From: AG41 sp035943095
GTDB taxonomy: Bacteria; Gemmatimonadota; Gemmatimonadetes; Gemmatimonadales; GWC2-71-9
Direction: 5' to 3'
Length of the DNA stretch: 64,000 nt
NCBI GenBank assembly: GCA_035943095.1
Contig: DASZCN010000092.1
Span: 17,861 to 81,860, forward strand
Part shown: in pieces, positions 35,168 to 44,158 of the stretch
How the letters are laid out: each line of letters opens with the position of its first letter
How positions within the stretch are numbered: the first letter of the stretch is position 1
Translations under genes and position numbers: made by a program
The notes under the pieces: generated by a model
What the model was told of the DNA's origin: nothing
The model's input: the letters and a program-made list of their open reading frames with translations, nothing else
Databases searched by the model: none

Positions 35168-36668
35168 GGGCGTCGCTCCGGCGGGCCCCCCCCCGTCCAG
35201 AGCGTATGCGGCCTACGCCCTGGGCCTGCTCACGGTCATCAATCTCCTCAACTACATCGACCGGAACGTCGTCTTCGCCCTGTTCGAGCCCATCAAGCGG
35301 GCGCTCGGACTCTCGGATCAGCAGCTCGGTTGGCTCGGCTCGTCCTACGTCATCGTGCTGTCGCTCGCCGCGCTGCCGCTCGGCGTGATCGGTGATTTGA
35401 AGTCCCGGCGCGCGGTCATCGCGTTCGGTGTCGCCCTGTGGAGCACCTTCACCGCGCTGGGCTCGACCGTGAGCCGGTTCTGGCAATTGCTGGTGTGCCG
35501 CTCGATGGTCGGCGTGGGGGAAGCGGGATACGGGCCCGCCGCCCAGGCGCTCATCGCCGAGTTTTTCCGCGGCCGGAGTCGCGCGTTCGCGCTCGGGGTC
35601 TACTCGGTGGGCATGGCGTTCGGCGGCGTGCTGGGGATCTGGGTGGGCGGAGTGCTTGGCGAGCGGCACGGCTGGCGCGCCGCGTTCGTCGTCCTCGGGA
35701 TCCCCGGGTTCGCTCTCGCGCTCCTCGCGTCGCGGCTCAGGGAGCCACGCCGGCGGCCCCCGCCGACCATCCGGGCGACCGTAGAAGGGTGGTACGCGCG
35801 GGGTCGCCACCGCGCCCGGCAGGCGTGGAGACTCGGCTCGCCTCTCATATGGCTGACGGTTGCGGGGGCGGCGTTGGCCGGTGTGCTCCAGGTGATACGA
35901 GGTCTGCCTGAGGGAATCGACGCGGCGGTGTTCGGCATCTGCGTCAGCATCGGCGTCGTCTGGACCGTCGTGCGGCTGGTGCCGGTGGCGATCCGAGGCA
36001 CCACCGAGGCCGGAGAAGTGGCGGCCACCGCGTATGGTGACTTTCTCCAGGCGGCGAGGACCGTGCTCCGCACGCCTACCCTCATCTGGATGTTCGTGGG
36101 TGGGGCGCTCGTCACCTTCGCGGTCAACGGATTGATCGCCTGGGCACCGAGCTTCATGCAGCGCACGCACGGTCTGTCGGTCGCCACGGTGGGACGGGAA
36201 TTCGGCGTCTGGGGCCTGGCGGGCGGAGCGCTGGGCGCCCTCTTCGGAGGCCGCACGGGAGACTGGTTGCTGAGTCGCTGGAGCGGGGGTCGGGTGGTCG
36301 TCTCGGGAGCCGGATTCGTGTTGGGCGGACCGGTGTGCGCCGCGCTCCTGCTCATCGACGAGCTACGCCTGTTCGTACCGCTCCTGTTCACAACGTTCTT
36401 CCTCTATTCCTGGTACAATGGACCCCTGTCGGCAGTGATCCTCGACGTAGTGCCGTCCGCGGTGCGCGCGTCGGTGCTGGGGGCCTTCGTGTTGTACTCT
36501 CATCTCGCCGGGGATGCCATCGCGCCGCCGCTGATCGGTTATCTCTCCGACCGGTTCGGGCTTCGAGCGGCAATGCTGCTCTTGCCCACGGCCGGCGCCG
36601 TTGGCGGGCTGGTGATCCTCATTGCGCTCAGCACGGTAGGCAAGGACATGCAAAGGGTGAAAACATGA
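35148..36668 (+). CDS. MFS transporter (spinster-like), apparent CTG start
   Basis: 506 aa if read from CTG 35148. Reading from the first usual start (GTG 35355) would remove the conserved first helix, which is intact upstream: ALGLLTVINLLNYIDRNVVF, a hallmark of spinster-type MFS carriers. Loop motif GVIGDLKSRR and EAGYGPAAQALIAEFF follow. About twelve helices in all, with an unusually long central loop (about residues 205-230). A run of nine C (35186-35194) lies in the N-terminal coding part, so an indel error is an alternative, but shifting frame does not reveal a better start. It is probably an exporter for the product of this operon (inference). Confidence 0.85.
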   Translation: MSDAGPRGVAPAGPPPSRAYAAYALGLLTVINLLNYIDRNVVFALFEPIKRALGLSDQQLGWLGSSYVIVLSLAALPLGVIGDLKSRRAVIAFGVALWSTFTALGSTVSRFWQLLVCRSMVGVGEAGYGPAAQALIAEFFRGRSRAFALGVYSVGMAFGGVLGIWVGGVLGERHGWRAAFVVLGIPGFALALLASRLREPRRRPPPTIRATVEGWYARGRHRARQAWRLGSPLIWLTVAGAALAGVLQVIRGLPEGIDAAVFGICVSIGVVWTVVRLVPVAIRGTTEAGEVAATAYGDFLQAARTVLRTPTLIWMFVGGALVTFAVNGLIAWAPSFMQRTHGLSVATVGREFGVWGLAGGALGALFGGRTGDWLLSRWSGGRVVVSGAGFVLGGPVCAALLLIDELRLFVPLLFTTFFLYSWYNGPLSAVILDVVPSAVRASVLGAFVLYSHLAGDAIAPPLIGYLSDRFGLRAAMLLLPTAGAVGGLVILIALSTVGKDMQRVKT

Positions 36669-36675
36669 GGGCGGG

Positions 36676-37683
36676 GTGGTGAAGGTCGCCGTCGTCTTCG
36701 ACACCTTGCACCCCGAATGGGAGGACGTCGACTACAAGAAGGAGGTCGACGCCAAGGTCGAGGAGGCCGAGTACGACGTGGCCCGCGCGCTGATCGACAA
36801 GGGGCACGAGGTGCTCCTCGTAGGCGTGGGAGAACAGCTTGGCTGGATGCTCGAGCGGCTTGGCGGGTTCGCGCCGAAGCTGGTGTTCAACGGCTGCGAG
36901 TCGTTCCGCGGCCACGCGCGGCACGAATACGCGATCGCCACGGTGCTCGAGATGCACGGATACCGGTATACGGGCTCCTCCCCGACCGGTCTCCTGGTTG
37001 CGCGCAACAAGTCGCTGACCAAGAAGATTCTCGCGCACCACGACATCCGCGTGCCCGCGTTCGCCGAGTTCCGCCCAGGCGACAAGCCAGTCCGTCCGTC
37101 GGAGCTGCGCTACCCGCTGATCGTGAAGCCGCTGCTCGAGGACGCATCGGTCGGGATCTCCCAGGCGTCGGTGGTGGAGAACGACGACGATCTCGGGGCG
37201 CGGGTGAAGTTCATCCATGAGAAATACCGTCAGGCGGCGATCGTCGAGGAGCTGATCGAGGGCCGGGAGCTCTACGTCGGCTTGATCGGCAACAATCCCG
37301 TGCAGGTCCTCCCGATCGTCGAGCTGACGTTCGGTGATGCGGACGGTGACCACCGCATCGCCACCTACAAGGCGAAATGGGATGAGGAGTATCGCAAGCG
37401 CAAGAAGATCAAGAACATCTTTGCAAAAGGGTTGTCGGACGACGTCGCGACGACGATCGCCGACACGTGCAGTACCGCGTTTCACGCGCTCTGGCTGCAG
37501 GATTACGGGCGCGTCGACCTGCGGCTGGCGCACGACGAAGAAGTGTACGTCCTCGAGGTGAACCCCAACCCGTTCGTGGCACGCGAGAACGAAATGGCGG
37601 ACGCGGCGGAGAAGGCCGGGATGAGCTATCCCGACTTCATTAATCGGATCGTAGACGAGGCCCTGGCACGTGACCCGGCGTAG
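36676..37683 (+). CDS. ATP-grasp ligase (D-alanine-D-alanine ligase-like)
   Basis: 335 aa from GTG 36676, 7 nt after the MFS stop. It has the Ddl-like order: N-terminal VFNGCESFRGHARHEYAIA, ATP-binding YPLIVKPLLEDASVGISQ, and metal-binding VYVLEVNPNPFVARENEM. Such ligases join a carboxylate to an amine using ATP. It is a divergent member, not the cell-wall Ddl, judging from the neighbours and from the N-terminal VFDTLHPEWEDVDYKKEVD. It overlaps the metallopeptidase gene by 14 nt. The product is unknown. Confidence 0.88.
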   Translation: MVKVAVVFDTLHPEWEDVDYKKEVDAKVEEAEYDVARALIDKGHEVLLVGVGEQLGWMLERLGGFAPKLVFNGCESFRGHARHEYAIATVLEMHGYRYTGSSPTGLLVARNKSLTKKILAHHDIRVPAFAEFRPGDKPVRPSELRYPLIVKPLLEDASVGISQASVVENDDDLGARVKFIHEKYRQAAIVEELIEGRELYVGLIGNNPVQVLPIVELTFGDADGDHRIATYKAKWDEEYRKRKKIKNIFAKGLSDDVATTIADTCSTAFHALWLQDYGRVDLRLAHDEEVYVLEVNPNPFVARENEMADAAEKAGMSYPDFINRIVDEALARDPA

Positions 37684-38668
37684 GCGCGAAATCCCGACCC
37701 CCGAGCTGCGTTGTCCCACGTGCGCGGCCGAAGTGGAGCCGTTTTGGGGATACTGCTCGAACTGCAGCCGCCGCCTCGAATGGCGCGACACCACCAAGCA
37801 GACCGGTGCCGAGTGCTACTACTGCGGTTGGGTGGTCTCCGACAGCTTTTCGTTCTGCCCCTGGTGCGGGCGCGAGATCGCCGATCGGAACTCGAGCCCC
37901 GAACCGCTCAAGGCCCCCAAGGGGTTCAAGTTCCACCGCCGCTGCCAGTGGGGCTGTGGCGGAGGCGTGATGTACCCGATGCGCGCCTGCCCCTGGTGCG
38001 GGCGGCCACAGAAATGGCGCTACCAGCAGTTTCATAACATCTGCCCGCATTGCAACAAGGGCGTGAACGACTGGATGGAAGCCTGCCCCTGGTGCGGGGA
38101 GGACGCGACCGGTCGCGACTTGATCCGTCAGGCCCTGCGCCGGGTCCGGCAGCTGCTCGTTGTGGGGCGCCTCAAGGGATGGAACTACCGTGTCCTGCTG
38201 CGGCCCGGGGTCTCAGGGGTAACGCACCGCTCACCCAAGGTGATCGAAATCGAGCGGCGCTACGTGACGGGGAAACGGCGTCGCGATGAAATCTCCTGGA
38301 AGATGCTTACGGGCCTCATCCTGCACGAATTGGGTCACTCGTTCCTCTATCACAACTGGTCGTTCACTCGCACCGGTCGCTTCCGTCGCGCGTTCGGCGA
38401 AGTGCGCAAAGCGTACCGCGTTGCGGACTCGAAGTGGGTTGACTTCGAGCGACGCGGCGTGACGACGACACTCGCCAACTACGTGACCGCATACGCCGCC
38501 ACGCACCCGCAGGAGGATTTCGCCGAGACGTTTCGCTTCTACGTGACGCGGCGGGGACGGCTGCGCGAGCTGTTCGCGGAGTTCGGCCGCAAGCGCAAGG
38601 GCGTCCCGGTGTTCGAGAAGTTCCTCGTGCTGGGCGACTATATTCGGAGCCTCAGGGGGTGGCGGTGA
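37670..38668 (+). CDS. Zinc-ribbon protein with HExxH metallopeptidase domain
   Basis: 332 aa from GTG 37670. Residues about 15-145 hold four zinc-ribbon units built from CPTC/CSNC, CYYC/CPWC, CQWGC/CPWC and CPHC/CPWC pairs. The C-terminal half has HELGH (219-223) followed about 60 residues later by EDFAE (282-286), suggesting a zinc metallopeptidase. No signal peptide, so it acts in the cytoplasm. It is coupled to the ATP-grasp gene by a 14-nt overlap. The combination resembles putative zinc-binding metallopeptidases known in ATP-grasp operons, but no function is established. Confidence 0.8.
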   Translation: MTRRRREIPTPELRCPTCAAEVEPFWGYCSNCSRRLEWRDTTKQTGAECYYCGWVVSDSFSFCPWCGREIADRNSSPEPLKAPKGFKFHRRCQWGCGGGVMYPMRACPWCGRPQKWRYQQFHNICPHCNKGVNDWMEACPWCGEDATGRDLIRQALRRVRQLLVVGRLKGWNYRVLLRPGVSGVTHRSPKVIEIERRYVTGKRRRDEISWKMLTGLILHELGHSFLYHNWSFTRTGRFRRAFGEVRKAYRVADSKWVDFERRGVTTTLANYVTAYAATHPQEDFAETFRFYVTRRGRLRELFAEFGRKRKGVPVFEKFLVLGDYIRSLRGWR

Positions 38669-38732
38669 TCAGCCGCGAGACTGTCGACATTTAGATTACA
38701 TTCATTGCTCGGACTTTACTGAAGGTGGAACT

Positions 38733-39485
38733 ATGGCGCTGATGCGTACATCGAATCCAGCACTCAACGCGAAGACATTCGCCGACGTGCGGCGCGACCC
38801 CAACGCGCCGCCGATGACGCTCGAGGGGACGGTCAACAAGGCGGCGCTTCTCTTGTTTCTCGTAGTCGTACCGGCCGCCTGGGTCTGGACACAAGTACGG
38901 GCCGCCGCGGATACCGCGGTGGCGGGGCCGTGGATCCTGATCGGCGCGCTGGGGGGATTCGTGGTTGCGGTCGCGACGGTACTCAAGAAGGAATGGTCTC
39001 CCATCACGGCTCCGATCTACGCCGCGCTGGAGGGATTGGCACTCGGCGGCATCTCGGCGCTGTTGGAGGCAAAGTATCCGGGCATCGCCATGCAGTCCGT
39101 GGGCCTCACGTTCGCGACACTCGCGGCCATGCTCGTCGCCTACCGCACCGGCCTCATCAAGGCGACCGAGAAGTTCAAGCTTGGCGTGGTTGCTGCGACC
39201 GGGGCGATCGTCCTCTACTACGTGGTGGGATTCGTTCTCCAGCTCTTCGGGGTCGCGATGCCGTTCCTGCAGGGGAACAGCACCGCCAGCATCGTGGTGA
39301 GCGGCGTCATCGTCGTCGTGGCCGCGTTGAACCTGATCCTCGACTTCGACTTCATCGAGACCGGTGTGCAGGGTGGGGCACCCAAGTACCTGGAGTGGTA
39401 CGGGGCGTTCGGTCTCATGGTCACGCTCATTTGGCTGTATCTCGAAATCCTGCGACTCCTCGCAAAGGTGCGTAGCCGCAGGTAA
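38733..39485 (+). CDS. Bax inhibitor-1/YccA-family membrane protein
   Basis: 250 aa. Cytoplasmic N-terminus of about 45 residues (MRTSNPALNAKTF), then seven predicted membrane helices, fitting the family. The segment SPITAPIYAALEGLALGGIS is typical of the DUF1970-like bacterial branch. Eukaryotic relatives affect calcium leak and cell death; the bacterial role is unclear. GGTGG precedes the ATG. It has its own terminator downstream. Confidence 0.9.
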   Translation: MALMRTSNPALNAKTFADVRRDPNAPPMTLEGTVNKAALLLFLVVVPAAWVWTQVRAAADTAVAGPWILIGALGGFVVAVATVLKKEWSPITAPIYAALEGLALGGISALLEAKYPGIAMQSVGLTFATLAAMLVAYRTGLIKATEKFKLGVVAATGAIVLYYVVGFVLQLFGVAMPFLQGNSTASIVVSGVIVVVAALNLILDFDFIETGVQGGAPKYLEWYGAFGLMVTLIWLYLEILRLLAKVRSRR

Positions 39486-39505
39486 CGATTCGCGGAGGAT
39501 GATAC

Positions 39506-39542
39506 CGTAGGGGCGCAGCATGCTACGCCCCTACGTTTTCTT
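39506..39542 (+). terminator. Rho-independent terminator after the Bax-inhibitor gene
   Basis: A perfect 10-bp stem CGTAGGGGCG / CGCCCCTACG with a 10-nt loop, followed by TTTTCTT. It lies between convergent genes, 20 nt after the stop of the plus-strand gene. Confidence 0.8.
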
Positions 39543-39551
39543 GCCGATCCC

Positions 39552-40235
39552 TCAGCCGGCGAAGCAGTACGCGCAGCCCTTTTCCTGTGTGCGGTTCACG
39601 GCGATCACGCCCGACGGAACCACGACGATGCCGGGCAACAGGCTGGCCACCCAGTCCTTCTTGATGGTCTCGGCCGGCATGCCCATCTCCTTTGCCATAT
39701 TCATGCTGTAGAAGGTCAGGGCGACGTTGCACACGCCCATCAGGACACCCTTCGCGAGCAACTCATCCGTGGCCATGCCGGGGATTGGGAGGTCGCCCGG
39801 CTTCGTGTGGATGAGGGGGTGACGGATCGCAGGGCCCTTGGTAGCCGGATCCGTGATCTTGAACGTCTGGCCGAACTTGTACTTCGCCCACATCGCGCTT
39901 TCCATTGCGAACGGGATTCCCGCGTGGCGCAGGACGATCACCGCGGAGTTGTCGGCGTCGGTGGTGCCGTAGTTCTCGTTGGTCGTGTTGAGGAAGACGC
40001 GCGCCCACGCAAACACAAAGCCGTCGTTGGGCTCCGGCACGTCAAAGATCATCTTGTGCTTGCCCGTGATCTTGTTGAGCCAGGCCTCGAACTCCGGATT
40101 GGCGGTGGCGCGCGGCATCCGAGCCGGCTCGGCCGAGCCCTCGACGGGCGCGACGAGGCTGCCCAGACCCATTGCGGCGGCGCCCGCGGCGAGGCGACCC
40201 AGGAATCCGCGGCGACCGCTTAGGAGCTCTGACAT
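39552..40235 (-). CDS. Tat-exported DsrE-like protein
   Basis: 227 aa from ATG 40235 with AGGAGG 6 nt upstream. The N-terminus carries a twin-arginine signal (SGRRGFLGRLAAGAAAMGLG). The mature part has a DsrE/F-like fold pattern (MIFDVPEPNDGFVFAW, VIVLRHAGIPFAM, LLAKGVLMGVCNVAL) and ends with CAYCFAG. A cysteine in VCNVAL is in the position used by DsrE-type sulfur carriers. It is the second gene behind a TsdA-like cytochrome, suggesting periplasmic sulfur chemistry. DsrE similarity is moderate and judged by eye. Confidence 0.7.
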   Translation of the reverse strand: MSELLSGRRGFLGRLAAGAAAMGLGSLVAPVEGSAEPARMPRATANPEFEAWLNKITGKHKMIFDVPEPNDGFVFAWARVFLNTTNENYGTTDADNSAVIVLRHAGIPFAMESAMWAKYKFGQTFKITDPATKGPAIRHPLIHTKPGDLPIPGMATDELLAKGVLMGVCNVALTFYSMNMAKEMGMPAETIKKDWVASLLPGIVVVPSGVIAVNRTQEKGCAYCFAG

Positions 40236-40267
40236 GCTGATCCTCCTGTCGGAAGTGAAACGGGTGG

Positions 40268-41125
40268 TCATCGAGGTTGCCCGTTGTGGGGCTTGGTGTG
40301 CGTCGGATAGGCGACGTCGGGCGGGGCATCGCCGTTCGGCCAGTCGTGACTCTTGTCCGGGAAATCGGGGCGCGACTGAGCGTTGACGAATGCCGCGGCA
40401 TCGATCGCCTGTTGGTCCGTGAGCGTGCCCGGTTGATCGAACGGCATGTTATCGTTGATGAACGCGGCGGCGGTGCGGACGCGGCTCATCCCGGCACCGA
40501 TGTTGTACGATTGCGGCCCCCACAATGGAGGTGCCACCGCCGTACCCTCACCGGTCGGCCCGTGGCACTTCGCGCACGTGGCCGCGTACACTCGCGCCCC
40601 CGCCGCCGTATCCGGGGTGAGCGCGGCCCATTTGGCCAGCCTGTTCGAGGCGGGCACGGGTGCGACCGGCACGTCGCGCGCCAGGAACCAAAAATACGTG
40701 ACGATGTCCCGCATGTCGGCGCCATCGCTCGGGAGCGCGAGGCCGTTCATGCTGCGCCGAAAGCAATCGTTCACGCGGTACTCGATCGTTTCCACCGTGG
40801 CGCTGCGCGGCCGGTACTGCGGGTAGCGCACGTACACACCGACCCATGAGCCGTTCTGGCGGCGGCCGTCGTCCAGATGACAGCTCACACATCTGAGGCT
40901 GTTGCCGACGTGTGCCGGAAGGCTGTCGTGCGTGGCGGCGAGCAGCGCGCGACCACGGCGGATCGACGCGCCGAGCGGCCCGTCGGGAATGAGCGAGTCG
41001 GCGGGCCCGCCGAGCACGATGCGTCGCCCGGCGGGTGGGCTCGCGTCCGGACGGCCACACGCCAGGGCGAGCGCTGTCGCCGCCCCTCCCAGCACGCGGG
41101 TGATGGCCCAGAGGTGACGAATCAA
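40268..41125 (-). CDS. TsdA-like dihaem cytochrome c (probable thiosulfate dehydrogenase)
   Basis: 285 aa. Signal peptide ending LALAC, probably a lipoprotein. Two haem c sites: CVSCH (79-83) and CAKCH (184-188). The segment between matches the TsdA family: SWVGVYVRYPQYRPRSATVE then NDCFRRSMNG, where C121 is a conserved cysteine. TsdA oxidises two thiosulfate to tetrathionate or works in reverse. It precedes the DsrE-like gene by 32 nt on the same strand. Activity and direction cannot be read from sequence. Confidence 0.82.
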   Translation of the reverse strand: MIRHLWAITRVLGGAATALALACGRPDASPPAGRRIVLGGPADSLIPDGPLGASIRRGRALLAATHDSLPAHVGNSLRCVSCHLDDGRRQNGSWVGVYVRYPQYRPRSATVETIEYRVNDCFRRSMNGLALPSDGADMRDIVTYFWFLARDVPVAPVPASNRLAKWAALTPDTAAGARVYAATCAKCHGPTGEGTAVAPPLWGPQSYNIGAGMSRVRTAAAFINDNMPFDQPGTLTDQQAIDAAAFVNAQSRPDFPDKSHDWPNGDAPPDVAYPTHTKPHNGQPR

Positions 41126-41139
41126 GGCAGGAGAAAGTA

Positions 41140-42774
41140 TTAGGGTTTCCCGAGCGTCGCCACTTCTTTCGTGAACGCGCGAGATCGGTTCACGAGCTGC
41201 AGGTAGGTGGCGAGCTCCTCGGCGCGCCGGGCGGTGTCCCAGCCCAGCGCACCGGCGAGCCGATCGGCCACCGCGCTCGTCGCGGGGACGGCTTGATCGC
41301 GCGTCTTATAGAACAGCTGTAGTCGCCGCACCAGCACGTCGGAAAGTCGGACTGCCATCTCCCGCTCGACCGCGTGCACGACCTCGGCCCAGAGCTCCGG
41401 TCGTCCGGCCATGATGCGCCCGCCCAGGGCACGGTCCCGGTCCGCGAGATTGAGCACAGCCGCCGCCTCACTCCCGTAGGTGCCGACCAGGTGCCGGGCA
41501 GTGGCTTCGGACGCGCCCCGCTCCACGGCCGCCTTGGTGAGGCCTTCCAAGTCGGCCGTCTCGCCGCCCGGAAGTGGCAGCCGGTGGGTGGGCGGACGGG
41601 GGGCGCGCGGCCGACCGTCCAGCGCCCGAAGGCGGTCGGCCACTCGATCGACCAGTTGCTGCGCCATGACGCGATGCGTGGTGAGCTTGCCGCCCGCGAT
41701 CGTGAGCAGCCCGCTGGCGCTTTCGATGATCCGGTGCTCACGGGAGACCTGCGACGGAGCGAGTTGTCCGTCGGGCCGGAGCAGCGCGCGTAGGCCCGCC
41801 CACGTGGCGACGACGTCGTGCGGCGAAAGTCGCGCCCGGGGAAAGAACGCGTTCGCCGAGCGCAGCAGATAGGTCACGTCCTCCGCCGTCGCGCGCACGT
41901 CATCGGGCGAGACGTCTTCGTCCGTGTCCGTGGTGCCGATGTAGCTCTGCTCCGTTCCCGCCCACGGGAGCACGAACATCACCCGACCGTCGATCGGCGA
42001 GGTCAGGGTAATCGCGTGCGTGTTGCCGAGACGCTGTCGGGGGACGGCCACGTGCGCTCCCTTCGTGAGTCGCAGGAGCGGGTCGACGTCGGGCGTGTCC
42101 AGGCGCCGCAGCTCGTCCACCCACGGACCGCACGCGTTCACGACGACGAGGGCTCGCACGAGCCGAGTCTCGCCGCGCAAGAGATCGTGCACCGTCGCGC
42201 CGCGCACGAGGCCGTCCGGTTTGAGCAGTGATACCGCCTGGACGTAGTTGGCCACCAGAGCGCCCGCTTGCGCGGCGCTGCGCATGGTCGCCAGCACGAG
42301 GCGGGCGTCATTCGTCTGGGCGTCGTAATAGAATCCCGCCGCCTTGAGATCCCTCTCGCGCAACCCGGGCTCGAGCCGGAGGGTGGCCTTTCGCCCCAGC
42401 CACCGGTGCATCCGCACGTTTCGGAATGCGGCAAGCAGGTCGTACAGCCAGAGGCCGCTTCGGAGCTTCCATCCCGGTACCCGAGCACCGCGATACACGG
42501 GGAACAGGAAGGGGAGGGGGTGGACCAGATGCGGCGCGATCTGCAGCAGGATGCGACGCTCGCGGCTGGCTTCGAGCACCAGGTGGAGATCGTGCTGTTC
42601 GAGATATCGGAGGCCGCCGTGGATGAGTCGCGACGAGACCGACGAGGTTCCGCTCCCGAAGTCGCCCTTTTCCACGAGCGCCGTGCGAAAGCCCCGCAAT
42701 GCCGCGTCGCGTGCGATCGCGGCACCGGTGATTCCGCCGCCGATGACGAGCACATCCACCGGCTCGTTCGTCAT
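41140..42774 (-). CDS. glpD: Aerobic glycerol-3-phosphate dehydrogenase
   Basis: 544 aa from ATG 42774. FAD-binding motif DVLVIGGGITGAAIARDAAL, then SSRLIHGGLRYLEQHDLHLV and KGAHVAVPR, with the C-terminal helical DAO domain that ends about 35 residues before the stop. It oxidises glycerol-3-phosphate to DHAP and feeds electrons to quinone at the membrane. It ends 14 nt from the TsdA-like gene start on the same strand, so the two may be co-transcribed. No glpK or glpF is nearby. Confidence 0.95.
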   Translation of the reverse strand: MTNEPVDVLVIGGGITGAAIARDAALRGFRTALVEKGDFGSGTSSVSSRLIHGGLRYLEQHDLHLVLEASRERRILLQIAPHLVHPLPFLFPVYRGARVPGWKLRSGLWLYDLLAAFRNVRMHRWLGRKATLRLEPGLRERDLKAAGFYYDAQTNDARLVLATMRSAAQAGALVANYVQAVSLLKPDGLVRGATVHDLLRGETRLVRALVVVNACGPWVDELRRLDTPDVDPLLRLTKGAHVAVPRQRLGNTHAITLTSPIDGRVMFVLPWAGTEQSYIGTTDTDEDVSPDDVRATAEDVTYLLRSANAFFPRARLSPHDVVATWAGLRALLRPDGQLAPSQVSREHRIIESASGLLTIAGGKLTTHRVMAQQLVDRVADRLRALDGRPRAPRPPTHRLPLPGGETADLEGLTKAAVERGASEATARHLVGTYGSEAAAVLNLADRDRALGGRIMAGRPELWAEVVHAVEREMAVRLSDVLVRRLQLFYKTRDQAVPATSAVADRLAGALGWDTARRAEELATYLQLVNRSRAFTKEVATLGKP

Positions 42775-42839
42775 CGATTCGAGTGCGGCGGCGCGCGTGT
42801 GATGAGAAAACGGCGCTTCGCTCGTCGGCGTTCTCCGGC

Positions 42840-42871
42840 TTGGCCCGGCGGCCGGCCTCGTGGTAGGTTTG
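42840..42871 (+). promoter_or_regulatory. Probable promoter of the beta-oxidation operon
   Basis: TTGGCC (42840-42845), 18 bp, then TAGGTTTG (42864-42871). The latter fits the TAnnTTTG -7 element known in Bacteroidota. GGGAGGGG follows at a normal distance from the thiolase ATG. Confidence 0.45.
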
Positions 42872-42898
42872 GTGTCTGGCTGACGGGAGGGGAATGTA

Positions 42899-44158
42899 AT
42901 GCCGGTTGGTAATGGGCGTCGCGTCGCGGTCGTGGCCGGGTATCGCACGCCGTTCTGCAAGTCGGGGACCTCGCTCAAAGACGCGCGGGCCGTGGACCTG
43001 GCGCGGTTCGTGACGCGGGAGCTCCTGGAGCGGACCGATCTGAACGGTGCCGACGTGAACGCCGTCATCTTCGGGCAAGTGGTCCCCTCGGCGCTCGTAC
43101 CCAACGTCGCCCGCGAAGTGAGCCTCCTCCCCCAGTTCCCCAAGGAGATCCCCGCCTACTCGCTCAACCGGGCGTGCGCGTCCTCGGGGCAGGCGGCGGC
43201 CAACGCCTACGACGAGATCACGCTCGGGACGGCCGACGTCGTCATCGCCGGAGGCGTGGAGTCGCTCTCGGACATCCCGATCCTCGCTTCCCGCCGCCTC
43301 GCGGACATCCTGGTCGAGGCGAGCAAGGCGAAATCGGTCGGGGCGCGCCTCCGGAGCTTCAGCCGGATCAGACCCCGCGATCTCGTCCCCGTCTCACCCG
43401 CGATCGCCGAGCCATCCACGGGCGAGTCCATGGGTCAGTCCGCCGAGAAGATGGCCAAGGAAAACCACATCACGCGCGAGGCCCAGGACCGCTGGGCCCT
43501 CCGAAGCCACACGCTCGCGGCCAAGGGCACCGATGACGGGCGCATCACGGCCGAGGTCGTCCCCTGGCTCCCCGAGCGGAGCCGGGAGGTCGTGATAACG
43601 GCGGACAATGGGATCCGACGCGACACGTCACTCGAGCAGATGGCGAAGCTCAAACCGGTGTTCGACCGGCGCTACGGCAGCGTGACTGCGGCGAATTCGT
43701 CGCCGCTCACGGACGGTGCGTCGGCGGTTCTCCTCATGAGCGAAGCCGCAGCCCGCGCCCTCGGCTACACCCCCCTCACCTACATCCGCTCCTACGCGGT
43801 CGCCGCCGTGGATCCCGGCTGGCAGCTCCTGCAGGCCCCGATCTTCGCCGTCCCGAAGGCGCTCGAGCGAGCGGGGCTCGCGTGGAAGGACCTCGGGGTG
43901 ATCGAGGTACACGAAGCCTTCGCGGCCCAGGTGCTTTCGAATCTGCAAGGCTGGGCGGCGAAGGGTTGGGAAATCAACGAAGCCATCATCAACGTGATGG
44001 GCGGGTCGATCGCCATTGGGCACCCCTTCGGCGCCACCGGCACGCGGCTCGTGACCACGCTCTCCCACGAGATGGTGCGCCGCGACGCGCAGTTCGGCCT
44101 GCTGTCCATCTGCGCCCAGGGTGGGATGGGGTTCGCCATGGTCCTGGAGCGAAACTGA
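42899..44158 (+). CDS. fadI: Acetyl-CoA C-acyltransferase (3-ketoacyl-CoA thiolase)
   Basis: 419 aa. Final step of fatty-acid beta-oxidation. The acyl-accepting C93 is in NRACASSGQAA; GHPFGATGTRL and SICAQGGMGFAMV give the catalytic His and second Cys near the C-terminus. Its stop overlaps the start of the multifunctional enzyme gene (TGATG), so the two form the FadI/FadJ-type complex. Confidence 0.95.
   Translation: MPVGNGRRVAVVAGYRTPFCKSGTSLKDARAVDLARFVTRELLERTDLNGADVNAVIFGQVVPSALVPNVAREVSLLPQFPKEIPAYSLNRACASSGQAAANAYDEITLGTADVVIAGGVESLSDIPILASRRLADILVEASKAKSVGARLRSFSRIRPRDLVPVSPAIAEPSTGESMGQSAEKMAKENHITREAQDRWALRSHTLAAKGTDDGRITAEVVPWLPERSREVVITADNGIRRDTSLEQMAKLKPVFDRRYGSVTAANSSPLTDGASAVLLMSEAAARALGYTPLTYIRSYAVAAVDPGWQLLQAPIFAVPKALERAGLAWKDLGVIEVHEAFAAQVLSNLQGWAAKGWEINEAIINVMGGSIAIGHPFGATGTRLVTTLSHEMVRRDAQFGLLSICAQGGMGFAMVLERN

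Noticed and set aside
35186..35194. Nine-C run as a frameshift that breaks the MFS gene
   Set aside because: The frame is open through the run back to a CTG with a good Shine-Dalgarno, and moving to either other frame does not reveal a better start. Still possible, but not preferred.
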